A stretch of 64,000 nt of DNA from NCBI RefSeq assembly GCF_003390925.1, contig NZ_QUBS01000025.1, positions 40,819-104,818 on the forward strand, read 5' to 3'. A model generated the notes under the pieces. The model ran no database searches. It worked only from the letters and a program-made list of their open reading frames with translations, and had not been told where the DNA came from. Both the position numbers and the translations under genes were made by a program. Position 1 is the stretch's first letter; the number at the start of each line of letters is the position of its first letter. Shown here piece by piece: positions 9,877 through 19,100 of this stretch. The DNA comes from Trinickia diaoshuihuensis (GTDB lineage Bacteria; Pseudomonadota; Gammaproteobacteria; Burkholderiales; Burkholderiaceae).

Positions 9877-11064
9877 TTATTGCGGCTCGTACCATGAGTA
9901 GGTCGCGAGCGTGCCGACGGCCGGCGTACCGATTTGCAGCGTGATGTCGCGATGCGAGATCAACTGGATCGCACGCAGGTCGCCCATGTAGCGGCGCGCC
10001 TCGCCGTTATCGTTGATATACGCCACGATGTCGCCCGTCAAACCCGCGACGTTCGAGTTCGTCAGCGGCTCGCCCCAGATGTCGAAGAACTGGCCGAGCG
10101 TGAACGTCTTCAGGCTGAACGCCTCGACGTGGATGATGCCCGTATGGTCGTGCGTGTGCATTTCGTAGTAGCACGACTGCGGGATGCCGATGTTCTGCGG
10201 CAATTGCATCCACACACCGTTGTAGACGATGGCCAAATGCGCATGCACGTGGAACGTATTGGCCATGCCGGTTGCGCAGGTCAGACCGTCCACGTCGGCG
10301 CCCGTGCCGCCCGTTGCGGTATTGCCGTCGGGCCAGTGCACCGCGGTGCCGACCGTGCCGCCGAACGTCAGCGTGATCGGGTTCGGATCGAACGGGGGCG
10401 GATCGCTCCAGGTGTAGGTCGGGATTTGCGCGAGCGGCGTGCCGAGCATGATCGTCACTTCGCCCTTCGGCGGCAGCACGAGGCTGCCAAGATCGCCCGT
10501 GTATTGCGTCAGCGTGCCGCCGTTATTGACGTACACCGTAACGGACGAGGCTTGCAGACCCGCGACGTTGGTCGCGCTAAGCGGTTGGCCCCAAACGGCG
10601 AAGAACTGGCCGAGCGTATAGGTTGCATTGCTCGTGACATCCATGCGGATCTTGCCGCTTTCGTCGACGGTATTGAGCGGATAGACGCAACCTTTGGGGG
10701 CCGTGAGCGTGGGCTGCACCGTGCCGATATTTGCGGGCAGCGCGAGCTGCGTTCCGTTCTGGTAGATCGATAGATGCGTGTAGGTGTAGGTGTTGCCCGC
10801 CGGGGCGCAGTTCAGGCCGCCGACAGCTTGGCCTGTTCCACCCGACGAAGTCGAGCCGGCTTGCCAGTTTTCGGTGCCGAGCGTGGCGCCGTCCGCCACC
10901 GTCGTCGCCGCGGCCAGCGTGGGCGCCTGACTGCCCGCGCTGCTGCCCGAGCCCGGGGCTGAAGCGCTGGTCCCGCCGCTGCTGCCGCCGCCGCCACCGC
11001 CGCAACCCGCGAGTGCAAACGCCACGCCGATCGCCAGAATGCTTGAACTGATTTTGTGCAACAT
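9877..11064 (-). CDS. His-rich two-domain lipoprotein, copy A (unknown function)
   Basis: Predicted lipoprotein of 395 aa. A hydrophobic signal peptide ends in the lipobox LAGC, followed by a Gly/Ser/Ala-rich linker (residues about 20-60). The rest is two related domains: an N-terminal one with THLSIYQNGTQL, PANIGT and TLGQFFAVWGQPL, and a C-terminal one with HVHAHLAIVYNG, MHTHDHTGIIHVEA and TLGQFFDIWGEPL. The second copy keeps His clusters (HVHAH, HTHDH, IIHVE) that look like a metal site; in the first copy these are largely lost. The ATG at 11064 follows AGGGG. A paralogue lies 535 bp upstream on the same strand. Similar His-rich domains occur widely in bacteria and archaea as uncharacterised proteins, to my recollection; metal binding is inference only. 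It is probably surface-exposed or periplasmic. Confidence 0.82.
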   Translation of the reverse strand: MLHKISSSILAIGVAFALAGCGGGGGGSSGGTSASAPGSGSSAGSQAPTLAAATTVADGATLGTENWQAGSTSSGGTGQAVGGLNCAPAGNTYTYTHLSIYQNGTQLALPANIGTVQPTLTAPKGCVYPLNTVDESGKIRMDVTSNATYTLGQFFAVWGQPLSATNVAGLQASSVTVYVNNGGTLTQYTGDLGSLVLPPKGEVTIMLGTPLAQIPTYTWSDPPPFDPNPITLTFGGTVGTAVHWPDGNTATGGTGADVDGLTCATGMANTFHVHAHLAIVYNGVWMQLPQNIGIPQSCYYEMHTHDHTGIIHVEAFSLKTFTLGQFFDIWGEPLTNSNVAGLTGDIVAYINDNGEARRYMGDLRAIQLISHRDITLQIGTPAVGTLATYSWYEPQ

Positions 11065-11527
11065 ATCGCCCCTGATTTGTTAGTCGATAGTTTCGATCGA
11101 ACGAATGCATACGGATAAAGCGCACCGCACTTCGCCATACCCGGGTAAATTCGACGCCTCGTTTAGGAAGTGGTGAACGTTTTTGCCGATGTCGTCGCGA
11201 TGGCTGCCGCACGTGAGGCCATGCCGATACATGGCGGAACGTGCCGGAATCCGGTCGGCCCGCGCCTGCGTTGCTCGCGTGCCGGCCGCATCGCTCGAGT
11301 CCCGCCGCCAAGCGCCGGAACCATTGGTCTCGCCGCACGAATACGTGCTAGTGGGTAAGGGAGAGGGATTTATTGTTATCGCTTGCGCGGTAAAGGTATC
11401 CGCGAGGTTTTTATGCGGCAAGAAAAATAAATGACTTCAATCTCATGGGACACGCGGGGCTCTGCTCCCATGCTTCCGAAAAAAATCGAAAGAAATTGTG
11501 CGTTGGGCGGTGCCCGAGGCGGGAGAG
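11065..11527. other. Long leader/intergenic region of lipoprotein copy A
   Basis: No credible gene. It contains the 22-bp element shared with copy B (11323-11344), located about 200 bp farther from the start codon than in copy B. It also has a small dyad GCCATG-N6-CATGGC (11218-11235), and an AT-rich stretch around 11360-11500 that could hold the promoter. The short open frames seen here lack ribosome binding sites and coding character. Confidence 0.5.
11323..11344 (-). promoter_or_regulatory. Shared upstream element of the lipoprotein pair (copy A)
   Basis: ATTGGTCTCGCCGCACGAATAC (read on +, two halves of 11 bases) matches 21 of 22 bases of the element at 12831-12852 upstream of copy B. Outside it the two leaders are mostly unrelated, so this is a conserved remnant of the duplication or a common regulatory site. 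Confidence 0.45.
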
Positions 11528-11566
11528 GCGCGTACTGCATGGCGGGCTATGCCACACAGTACGCGC
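11528..11566. terminator. Strong stem-loop downstream of lipoprotein copy B
   Basis: Ten bases at 11528-11537 (GCGCGTACTG) pair perfectly with 11557-11566, and an inner TGGC/GCCA pair (11540-11543 with 11551-11554) extends the hairpin across a CA/CA internal loop. It begins 34 bp after the stop of the minus-strand gene at 11600, the right place for a terminator, but the minus strand lacks an immediate T run. Confidence 0.6.
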
Positions 11567-11599
11567 GTAGGACGGCGATCAGTTCAGACGAAAGCCGAA

Positions 11600-12778
11600 T
11601 TACTGCGGTTCATACCACGAGTAGGTGGCGAGCGTGCCGATCGCGGGCGTGCCGACTTGCAGCGTCACGTCGCGCAGCGAGGTCAGCGAGATCGCGCGCA
11701 AATCGCCCATATAGCGGCGCGCTTCGCCGTTATCGTTGATATACGCCACGACGTCGCCCGACAGCCCGGCTACGTTCGTACTCGTGAGCGGCTGGCCCCA
11801 GATGTCGAAGAAGTTGCCGAGCGTGTAATTCTTCACGTCGGGCGCCTCGATATGAATGATGCCGGTATGGTCGTGCGTGTGCATTTCATAGCTGCACTGC
11901 GACAACAGCCCGATGTGTTCCGGCAATTGGAGCCATTGGCCGTTATAGACGATAGCCAGGTGCGCGTGGACGTGATACGTGTCGGCGGGGCTAGGCGTGC
12001 AGGCCAGGCCGTCGACGTTCGCGCCCGAGCCGCCCGTGGCGGTATCGCCATCGGGCCAATAGGGCGTCGTGCCGACCGTGCCGCCGTAGGTCAGCGTGAC
12101 CGGATTCGGATCGAACGGCGGCGGATCGGTCCAGGCATAGGTCGGAATTTGCGTAAGCGGCGTGCCGATCGTAATCGTGATTTCGCCGTGGATCGGGAGC
12201 GCGAGCGTGCACAGGCAGTCGGTATATTGCGTGAGCTTCCCGCCGTCGTTGACATAGACGGCGATCGGCGAGCCCTGGAGACCCGCCACGTTCGTATTCG
12301 TGAGCGGCTGGCCCCAAATCGCGAAGAATTGCCCGAGCGTGTACGGCGCGTTGCTCGGTTCGAGCATGCGAATCTTGCCGGTTTCGTCGACGGTGTTGAG
12401 CGCATACATGCAGCCCTTCGGCGCGGCCAACGTCGGCTGTACGACGCCGATGTTCGCCGGTATCGCAAGCTGCTTTCCATTCACGTAAATGGAAAGATGC
12501 GTATACGTATAGTCTTTTCCGGCCGGGCCGCAATTGAATCCGTTCACGGGTTGCCCGAGGCCGCCCGTGGAAGTCGAGCCCGAGGGCCAATATTCGGTGC
12601 CGAGTGTCGTGCCGTCCAGGACCGAGGTGGCCGCGGCCAATGTCGGCGTCGTGCTCGCCGCGCCGCCCGCGTTGCTCGTCGCCCCGGCGGCGGGAGAACT
12701 GCCGCCGCCACCGCCGCCGCAGCCGGCGAGCGCAAGCGCCGCGCCAACGGCAAGAATGCCTGAGATTATCTTACGCAA
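11600..12778 (-). CDS. His-rich two-domain lipoprotein, copy B (unknown function)
   Basis: Paralogue of the lipoprotein at 9877-11064, 392 aa if started at the TTG at 12778. That start is chosen because the protein then begins LRKIISGILAVGAAL and ends its signal peptide at LAGC, matching copy A, and because GGGGTGAT precedes it exactly as AGGGGCGAT precedes the ATG of copy A; the base stretch aligned with that ATG reads ACC here. A longer reading frame to 12955 exists but has no lipoprotein logic. The domain layout is the same: first repeat with THLSIYVNGKQL, second with HVHAHLAIVYNG and MHTHDHTGIIHIEA, each followed by TLG(Q/N)FF(A/D)IWGQPL. The first repeat carries an extra Cys pair (DCLC). 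Function unknown; metal binding is inference from the His clusters. Confidence 0.8.
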   Translation of the reverse strand: MRKIISGILAVGAALALAGCGGGGGGSSPAAGATSNAGGAASTTPTLAAATSVLDGTTLGTEYWPSGSTSTGGLGQPVNGFNCGPAGKDYTYTHLSIYVNGKQLAIPANIGVVQPTLAAPKGCMYALNTVDETGKIRMLEPSNAPYTLGQFFAIWGQPLTNTNVAGLQGSPIAVYVNDGGKLTQYTDCLCTLALPIHGEITITIGTPLTQIPTYAWTDPPPFDPNPVTLTYGGTVGTTPYWPDGDTATGGSGANVDGLACTPSPADTYHVHAHLAIVYNGQWLQLPEHIGLLSQCSYEMHTHDHTGIIHIEAPDVKNYTLGNFFDIWGQPLTSTNVAGLSGDVVAYINDNGEARRYMGDLRAISLTSLRDVTLQVGTPAIGTLATYSWYEPQ

Positions 12779-12830
12779 GGTATCACCCCATTTTTGATAG
12801 CTGATGATGAATCGAATCGGTCTGAATTCG

Positions 12831-12852
12831 ATTGGTCTCGCCGCCCGAATAC
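12831..12852 (-). promoter_or_regulatory. Shared upstream element of the lipoprotein pair (copy B)
   Basis: This 22-bp stretch differs by one base from 11323-11344. Here it lies 53 bp upstream of the TTG start, a typical promoter or activator-site distance on the minus strand. Confidence 0.45.
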
Positions 12853-13023
12853 TTGCAGGTGGATGCTGCAACTGCATTTCATTAAGTCGCTTGCGCGGCT
12901 TGGGCGTAGCTTCGATGTTTTGGGGTTGAAAATAAAGGCCTGATTTGCAAAACAAAAGTTAAGAAGGGTGAGTGGAAAATTCAAAAAAATTAGAAAGAAA
13001 ATTATCGGCTTTTAATGTAAGCG

Positions 13024-13037
13024 CGCAAACGTTTGCG
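13024..13037. promoter_or_regulatory. LacI/PurR-type palindromic operator
   Basis: CGCAAACGTTTGCG is a perfect 14-bp palindrome and matches the core of LacI/GalR-family operators (PurR-like GCAAACGTTTGC). It sits in AT-rich DNA 246 bp upstream of lipoprotein copy B and 78 bp past the end of the DUF445 gene. No LacI-family regulator is in the window. Confidence 0.5.
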
Positions 13038-13114
13038 TCGCAATTAAGCGATTTCTAAATCGAATCGATTGGTTGGCGGAAAAGGCCGATTTATTGGCCG
13101 TTAAGGATTTTGAA

Positions 13115-14383
13115 TTAGAAGAGTAGTACGTCGAGCGTATGCAGTACGAGACCGACAATACCGCCGATGACGGTGCCGTTGATTCGCACGAATTGAAGAT
13201 CGCGGCCGACTTCGAGTTCGATCTTGTTCGTGACGGTATCGGCGTCCCAGTGATGCACGGTATCCGAAATCAGTCGGGCAATGGCGTGGCGCTGGCCGTC
13301 GATCAATGCGAGCATCGTTTCCCGCAACCATGCATTGAGCCGGTCGCGCATCGCGGCATCGCTGTGCAGTCCGTCCGCGATTCCCGCGACGGCTTCCTCG
13401 ATGCGGGCTTTGATATGAGAATCGGGCGAGGCGGTATCGCTTTCGATCCAACGTTTGCTATCGCGCCAAATGTTCGCCAAATAGTCGCTCAGCGCGGGAT
13501 GTTCGACCAATCGCTCTTTCAGCGCATCCCATTTGGCGAGGTAATCCGGCGAGGAGCGCAACTGCTCCACGAAGTTGCGGATGGCGTCGTCGAATCCGCG
13601 GCGCCAGGGGTGGTCCGGATTCGCGCTGAGTTCGCCGAGCGTCTCATCGACGACGGCAATGAGATTGTCGGAGACCTTTTCGTCGATCGAGAGCTTCTTC
13701 CAGATCCATGCGGTGCTCTCGCGCACGCGTTGCCGAATGAGCGGCTTATGTTCTTCGAAAAGCTGCCCGAGCTGTTCCAGCAATTCGGTGACGACGGCTT
13801 GATGACGGCCGCCCTCGAGCAGCGTGCCCGCAATGGTCCCGACGACGAGCGGAGTATCCAGATCGCGTACGCGCCTGGCGACGTTCTCGTGTAGAAAGCG
13901 GCGAATGTCTTCGTCGTCGATTGCGGCAAGCAAGCTCGGAACGAAATCGATCGCCCACTGCGCGATTTGGCGGCCGCGTTCGGGCACGGCGAGCCATTGC
14001 GCAAACTGAATCGCGAAGTCGATGCGGGCGAGTTTGCCCGAGATCAGCTCCGGAGCGAGAAAGTTCGTTTCGACGAACGCGGCCAGATTCTCGCCGATGC
14101 GGTCCTTGTTGCGGGGGATGATCGCGGTGTGCGGCAGCGGTAACCCGAGCGGATGGCGAAACAGCGCGGTGACGGCGAACCAATCGGCGATGCCGCCGAC
14201 CATCGCGGCTTCGGCCAGCGCCCGCAGGAAACCGAGCGCCGGGTATCGGGGCTCGAAGGCCCGCGAAAGCAGATAGGTTCCCGCCATTGCCGCAAGCAAG
14301 GCGGTCGCGAACCACTTCATGCGCGTATAGGCATCGAGCTTGTCCGCGACATGCTCGCCCGGGCGGCGCGGCGATCGGAGCAT
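13115..14383 (-). CDS. DUF445 family membrane protein
   Basis: Protein of 422 aa matching the DUF445 (YjiN-like) family. A first membrane segment is near residues 25-42 (WFATALLAAMAGTYLL), the family signature region GGIADWFAVTALFRHPLGLP follows (about residues 65-85), then a long helical cytoplasmic or periplasmic part, and the protein ends with a second hydrophobic helix (GGIVGLVLHTLDVLLF). Function unknown; such proteins are considered inner-membrane anchored with coiled helical domains. The start lies only 18 bp after the LysR stop on the same strand, so the two are probably cotranscribed. Confidence 0.88.
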   Translation of the reverse strand: MLRSPRRPGEHVADKLDAYTRMKWFATALLAAMAGTYLLSRAFEPRYPALGFLRALAEAAMVGGIADWFAVTALFRHPLGLPLPHTAIIPRNKDRIGENLAAFVETNFLAPELISGKLARIDFAIQFAQWLAVPERGRQIAQWAIDFVPSLLAAIDDEDIRRFLHENVARRVRDLDTPLVVGTIAGTLLEGGRHQAVVTELLEQLGQLFEEHKPLIRQRVRESTAWIWKKLSIDEKVSDNLIAVVDETLGELSANPDHPWRRGFDDAIRNFVEQLRSSPDYLAKWDALKERLVEHPALSDYLANIWRDSKRWIESDTASPDSHIKARIEEAVAGIADGLHSDAAMRDRLNAWLRETMLALIDGQRHAIARLISDTVHHWDADTVTNKIELEVGRDLQFVRINGTVIGGIVGLVLHTLDVLLF

Positions 14384-14401
14384 GAACTCGCGCGCCGCCC
14401 C

Positions 14402-15376
14402 TTATGCCGTCACGGCATCGCGCCGTTGCCGCGATGGCTTGCTGTCCGCCGGCTCGCGGGTGCGCGAGACGTCCTCGAGCGCCGGCATCGAATCGAACAA
14501 CTCGGCGACCCATTCGGCGAATGCGCGAACTTTCGCCGACAGATGCCGATTGTGCGGATAGACGATCGAAATCGGCTTCGGTTTCGGGTTGGTGCCGGGC
14601 AATACTTCCACGAGCGAGCCGTCGAGCAGATGCGGCAATGCCATGAAGAGCGTCGGCTGAATCATGCCGAAGCCCTCGAGCGCGCACGTCATGTAAGCAT
14701 CGGCATCGTTGACGGTGATGAGGCTATTCATCTTGACTTCGTGCGGCTCTGAATCGACGACGAATACCCACGGTATCGGCCGGGCGCCAGGCGCGGCGCG
14801 AAAATTCACGGCATAGTGACCGGCCAACTCGTCGAACGTTTTCGGTTCGCCGTGCTTGGCCAGATAACCGGGCGACGCGCACGTCACGCGTTTGAGCATT
14901 CCAACGCGCCGAGCCACCATGGACGAATCTTCGAGGGGGCCTACGCGAATCATGCAATCCACGCCTTCCTCGATCGGATCGACGGGGCGATCCGATAACC
15001 CGAGGTCGAGCAATACGTCGGGATAGCGCTTACGAAACGTGGAGAGCGCCGGAATGACGATACGCCGCCCCAGCGCGCTAGGCATATGGACGCGCAGCAA
15101 GCCGCTCGGCTTGCGATTGCCCGCTTGGAAGCTCGCGTCCGCTTCGGCGATTTCGCCGATGATCTTGATGCAATGCTCGTAATAGGCGGCGCCATCAGGT
15201 GTCAGCGATAACCGGCGCGTCGTGCGGTTCATCAGCCGCACCCCGAGAAACGCCTCTAAATTCTGAATGATCGTGGTCACCGACGCGCGCGGCATGCCCA
15301 GCGTTTCGGCCGCGCGGGTAAAGCTATTTGCGTCGACGACCCGTGTAAATACTTCCATTGCCTGAATACGGTCCAT
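14402..15376 (-). CDS. LysR-family transcriptional regulator
   Basis: LysR-type regulator of 324 aa: N-terminal winged HTH (MDRIQAMEVFTRVVDANSF to about residue 60) and a C-terminal periplasmic-binding-protein-like effector domain. The ATG at 15376 is preceded by GAGGGGG at good spacing; an upstream ATG 11 codons earlier is less likely because the family starts at MDR(I/L). It resembles the group with the YYEHC...EIAEADASF helix, typical of CrgA-like regulators. It is followed 18 bp later by the DUF445 gene, an unusual arrangement because LysR genes normally oppose their targets. Confidence 0.92.
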   Translation of the reverse strand: MDRIQAMEVFTRVVDANSFTRAAETLGMPRASVTTIIQNLEAFLGVRLMNRTTRRLSLTPDGAAYYEHCIKIIGEIAEADASFQAGNRKPSGLLRVHMPSALGRRIVIPALSTFRKRYPDVLLDLGLSDRPVDPIEEGVDCMIRVGPLEDSSMVARRVGMLKRVTCASPGYLAKHGEPKTFDELAGHYAVNFRAAPGARPIPWVFVVDSEPHEVKMNSLITVNDADAYMTCALEGFGMIQPTLFMALPHLLDGSLVEVLPGTNPKPKPISIVYPHNRHLSAKVRAFAEWVAELFDSMPALEDVSRTREPADSKPSRQRRDAVTA

Positions 15377-15471
15377 GCTCGCCCCCTCGGATGACCAACG
15401 GGAAAGCATAGTCTGCCTGGCACGCCCGATTCAAGCCCTTTCGCGAAAAGGAGGCGATTAAAGGGGTGCGA

Positions 15472-16038
15472 TTAAACGGCGGGATTGATGAGCGCCGTTA
15501 ATACATGGTCGGCCCAGACGCCGTTGATTTTCAGATAGGCGCGCGCGAATCCCTCGCGTTCGAAGCCGAGCGAGGCGAGCAGCCGCTCGCTGCGCGCGTT
15601 CTCGGGCCGGTAGCTGGCCATGATCCGATGCAGGCCGATGCGCTCGAAGACATAGTCGATCGCCACCATCAGCGCTTCGCGCATCAGCCCCTTGCCCTGG
15701 CGCCGGTGATCGATCGAGTAGCCGAGATGGCAAGCCAAAAACGGCCCCCGGACGATGTTCGTGAAGTTGCATTCGCCGATGACGGTATCGCCCTCGAGCA
15801 TGAGCCAATGCAGCGCGTTGCCGGCAGCCATGCTGTCGGCCATCGCCCGTGCGCGCGAGCTCAGCGTATCGAGCGTGAAAAAGTCGCTGCGGCGCGCGGG
15901 CTCCCACGGCTGCAAATGTGCGCGATTGTCGAGTTGATATTCGAGTAACTGATAGGCAAACTCGACGCCCACCGGTTCTAGCGTCAGCCGTTGGGTGACG
16001 AGACGGTGATCGAGCCGCGGCGAGAGCATCGACGTCAT
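15472..16038 (-). CDS. GNAT-family N-acetyltransferase (RimJ/RimL-like)
   Basis: Protein of about 188 aa resembling RimJ/RimL-type acetyltransferases that modify protein N-termini or small amines with acetyl-CoA. It has the N-terminal beta strand LVTQRLTLEPVG, the central strand pair HWLMLEGDTVIGECNFTN, the acetyl-CoA binding loop RRQGKGLMREAL (the Q/RxxGxG/A motif) and the family ending ASYRPENARSERLLASLGFEREG. The ATG at 16038 is preferred; the frame stays open to 16095 with a weak TTG. No substrate clue from neighbours. Confidence 0.88.
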   Translation of the reverse strand: MTSMLSPRLDHRLVTQRLTLEPVGVEFAYQLLEYQLDNRAHLQPWEPARRSDFFTLDTLSSRARAMADSMAAGNALHWLMLEGDTVIGECNFTNIVRGPFLACHLGYSIDHRRQGKGLMREALMVAIDYVFERIGLHRIMASYRPENARSERLLASLGFEREGFARAYLKINGVWADHVLTALINPAV

Positions 16039-16129
16039 GGCGCAAGTCGGTGGTGGTGGCGGCGAGAGCCTATCTCGCCGCAAGTTCCGCGTCAACGGCG
16101 TCAGATGCCGCTGCCGTGCTCGTCGGCGC

Positions 16130-19100
16130 TTACCGCGCCCGCAGCCGCGCCATCGTGTTCAGCAGCGCATCGAGCGTGACGGGCTTGGTCAAATATGCGT
16201 CGAACCCGGCGCGCAGCGCCGCCTGCACGTCGCTGTCGCGACCGAAGCCGCTCAGTGCGATGGCCTTTACGCCGGTCAAGCGGTTGCGCTTGCGGACCGC
16301 TTCGATCAATTCGACGCCGCTCATACCCGGCATGCCGAGATCCGAGAGGATGAATGACGGGCACCGCTCATCGAGAATCTGCAGTGCCTCGTCGCCCGCG
16401 GTGGCGACGACGACGCTCGCGCCCTCGGTTTCGAGCAATAGCTTGAATGCCTCGACGGTTTCGCGGTCGTCGTCGACGAGCACCACTTCCGTGTTGCGTA
16501 AGAGAGCCGGAGGCAGTGAGCCGGCTTCGATCGCCTGGCTTTGTCCAGCGGCGCGGGGCAGCTCGACGGTAAATACGGCGCCGCGGCCGAGGCCGTCGGA
16601 ATGGGCCGATACGCGTCCTCCGTGCAGCGCCACGAGCTCTTTGACCAGCGATAGGCCGATTCCCAAGCCCCCGGAACGCGTTACGCCGGCATTCTGGCCG
16701 CGTTGGAACATTTCGAAGATATACGGAATAACGCCGGGGTCGATCCCCATCCCGGTGTCGCTCACGATGAGCCTGGCGAGGGCATCGTCCTCACGCAAAG
16801 CGACTTCGATGCTGCCGCCGGGGCCCGTATATTTGAGCGCATTGCTGACGAGGTTCCACAGCACCTGCTCGATGCGGGTGAGGTCTGCTTCGATCGTGAC
16901 CGGATGATCCGGGATCGTACACGCGAATCGGATGCCGTCCGCCCGTGCTTCTCGATCGACTGTGTCGCAGATGCGGTGAACGACGTCGGCCAGATCGACG
17001 ATCACGCGCGTGATGGAGAGATTGCCCGTTCTGACGCGCGAAATATCGAGCAAATCGTCGATGATTTGCGCCTGGCCGGCGACGGTTCGTGTAATGGTAT
17101 CGGCTGCGCGCGCGAGGGCCGGCTCTGCGCGCGCCGTCGGCGAACGAGCGATCAATTCGGCATTGGCGCTGATCAGGTTCAGCGGGTGCTTCAGCTCATG
17201 CGATACGACGGCCAGAAACTCGTCCTGACGCCGTTCCACTTCCTCGAGGGCGGTTTGACTCGCGCTGTGCAGACGCTCTTCGGCGATGCGTCGGGACGTA
17301 ATGTCGATAAACGAGAGCACGGCGCCCTCTATGACGTTTCGAGTCGTCATGTAAGGTTGCAAGCGCGCGGAAAACCAACGCCCGTCGTTGCTTCTCACTT
17401 CGCGTTCGATCAAGCGCAAGGAGTCGAACGCCTGCGCTGCGTCGTGTTCTAGGCTAGCGTATTGCAGGCGATGGGGAATTTCGAGCAACGAGCGGCCGAT
17501 ATCGGATTCGAAAATCTCGAAGACGTCCGCTGCCCGCGGCGTAAAGCGCATGATGCGCAGCGTGCGGTCGACGAAGATCGTGCCGATGTCGCTGGCCACG
17601 ATGAGATTTTGCAAGTCGTCGTTGATTTTATTCGTCCGGCCCATCCTCGCTTGCAAGTCGGTATTGAGGGTCTTGAGCTCCGAATTGGTTGCCGCAAGGG
17701 TGTCCTTGTCGATCTCCAAGTGCTCCGCGGTTAGCCTCAGTTGCGCATTGATGGCCAGCAATTCCTCGTTCGACGCGCGCAATTCCTCGTTCGACGTTTC
17801 GTACTCCTCGACCGTTCGTTGTAGCCGGGCCTTCATGCTCTGCAACTCGTGTTCGAGCTGCGCGATGATAGGCGCGTTGGAGTCTGCGGCGCTCTCGTCG
17901 GGCTCGGCCGTGCTATCGGGAATTTCATCGAACAAAATGAGCACGAAGTCGTCGTTCGACTCGTCGTCGTGCACGGTGCGCGCGATCATTCGAACCGCGA
18001 ACGGCGCTCCGTCATGAACGAAGCGAACAGGGCGGGTATCGATTCGATGCCGGCTTTGCAGCGCCATGAAAATGGCTTTGCGCAATGCGCCTCGCAGTTC
18101 GGGCCGGATCGCCGCCAATACGTTGTGGGACGGTTCGCCGCCGACGAATTGCAAAAAACGGCCGGCACGATCGGAAACATGCACGATCCCCGAATCGCGG
18201 TTGATGAGCACGCTCGGTAACGCATGATCTTCGAGCAGCCGTCCATGTAGATCGCCGAACGAAAATGGACGTTTATACGTCGGCGAAAACAGCGGCAGCG
18301 CCGCCAGCCCCGTTGCCCGCGGGTCGTTGGCGGCGCCTGCCCTCGTCGCGCGCGCGCCGGGATCGCTGCTGAAAATGCGCGCCTGTTTGTCCATGCAGGT
18401 GAATAGCGAGCCCGTGGCGTCGGGGGTTTCCGATGAACCCAGAAACAAGAACCCGCCCGGTTTGAGCGCGAAGCGAAAGGCTTGCAGCGTATCCACCTGG
18501 CCCGCTTGATCGAGGTAGATCAACAGATTGCGGCAGCAAATCAGATCGAGCCGAGAAAATGGCGGATCTCTAAGGACGTTGTGAAGGGCGAATAGCACAC
18601 GCTCGCGCAACTCCCTCTTGATCTGATAGTCCGCCCCGTTCTTCACGAAGTATCGCTTGACTCGTGCGGGGTCGACATCGGCGAGTGCGGCGTGTGCATA
18701 AGCGCCTTGGCGCGCGATGCCGATGGCGCGGTCGTCGATGTCCGTCGCAAATACTTGGAACGGCACGCTTGTGGCGGTTTTCGCGGACGCCTCGTGCAGC
18801 AGCATTGCAAGCGAGTAGGCTTCCTCGCCCGTTGCGCATCCCGCTACCCACACGCGTACCGGGTCGTCGGGGCCTCGCCGCGCGAAAATCAGCGGCAGAA
18901 CATCGACGCGCAATTTTTCGAATGCGTCCCGGTCGCGGAAAAAATGCGTCGTGCTAACGAGTAGATCTTGCAGTAGCGCCTTCGTCTCCTCTGTATGCAA
19001 ATGCAGGTAGTCGCGATACTGCTGCAGGTCGGTCAATCCGTTGATTTGCAGACGGCGCTCGATTCGTCTGAGCAGGCTCGCGCGTTTGTAACGCTTGAAA

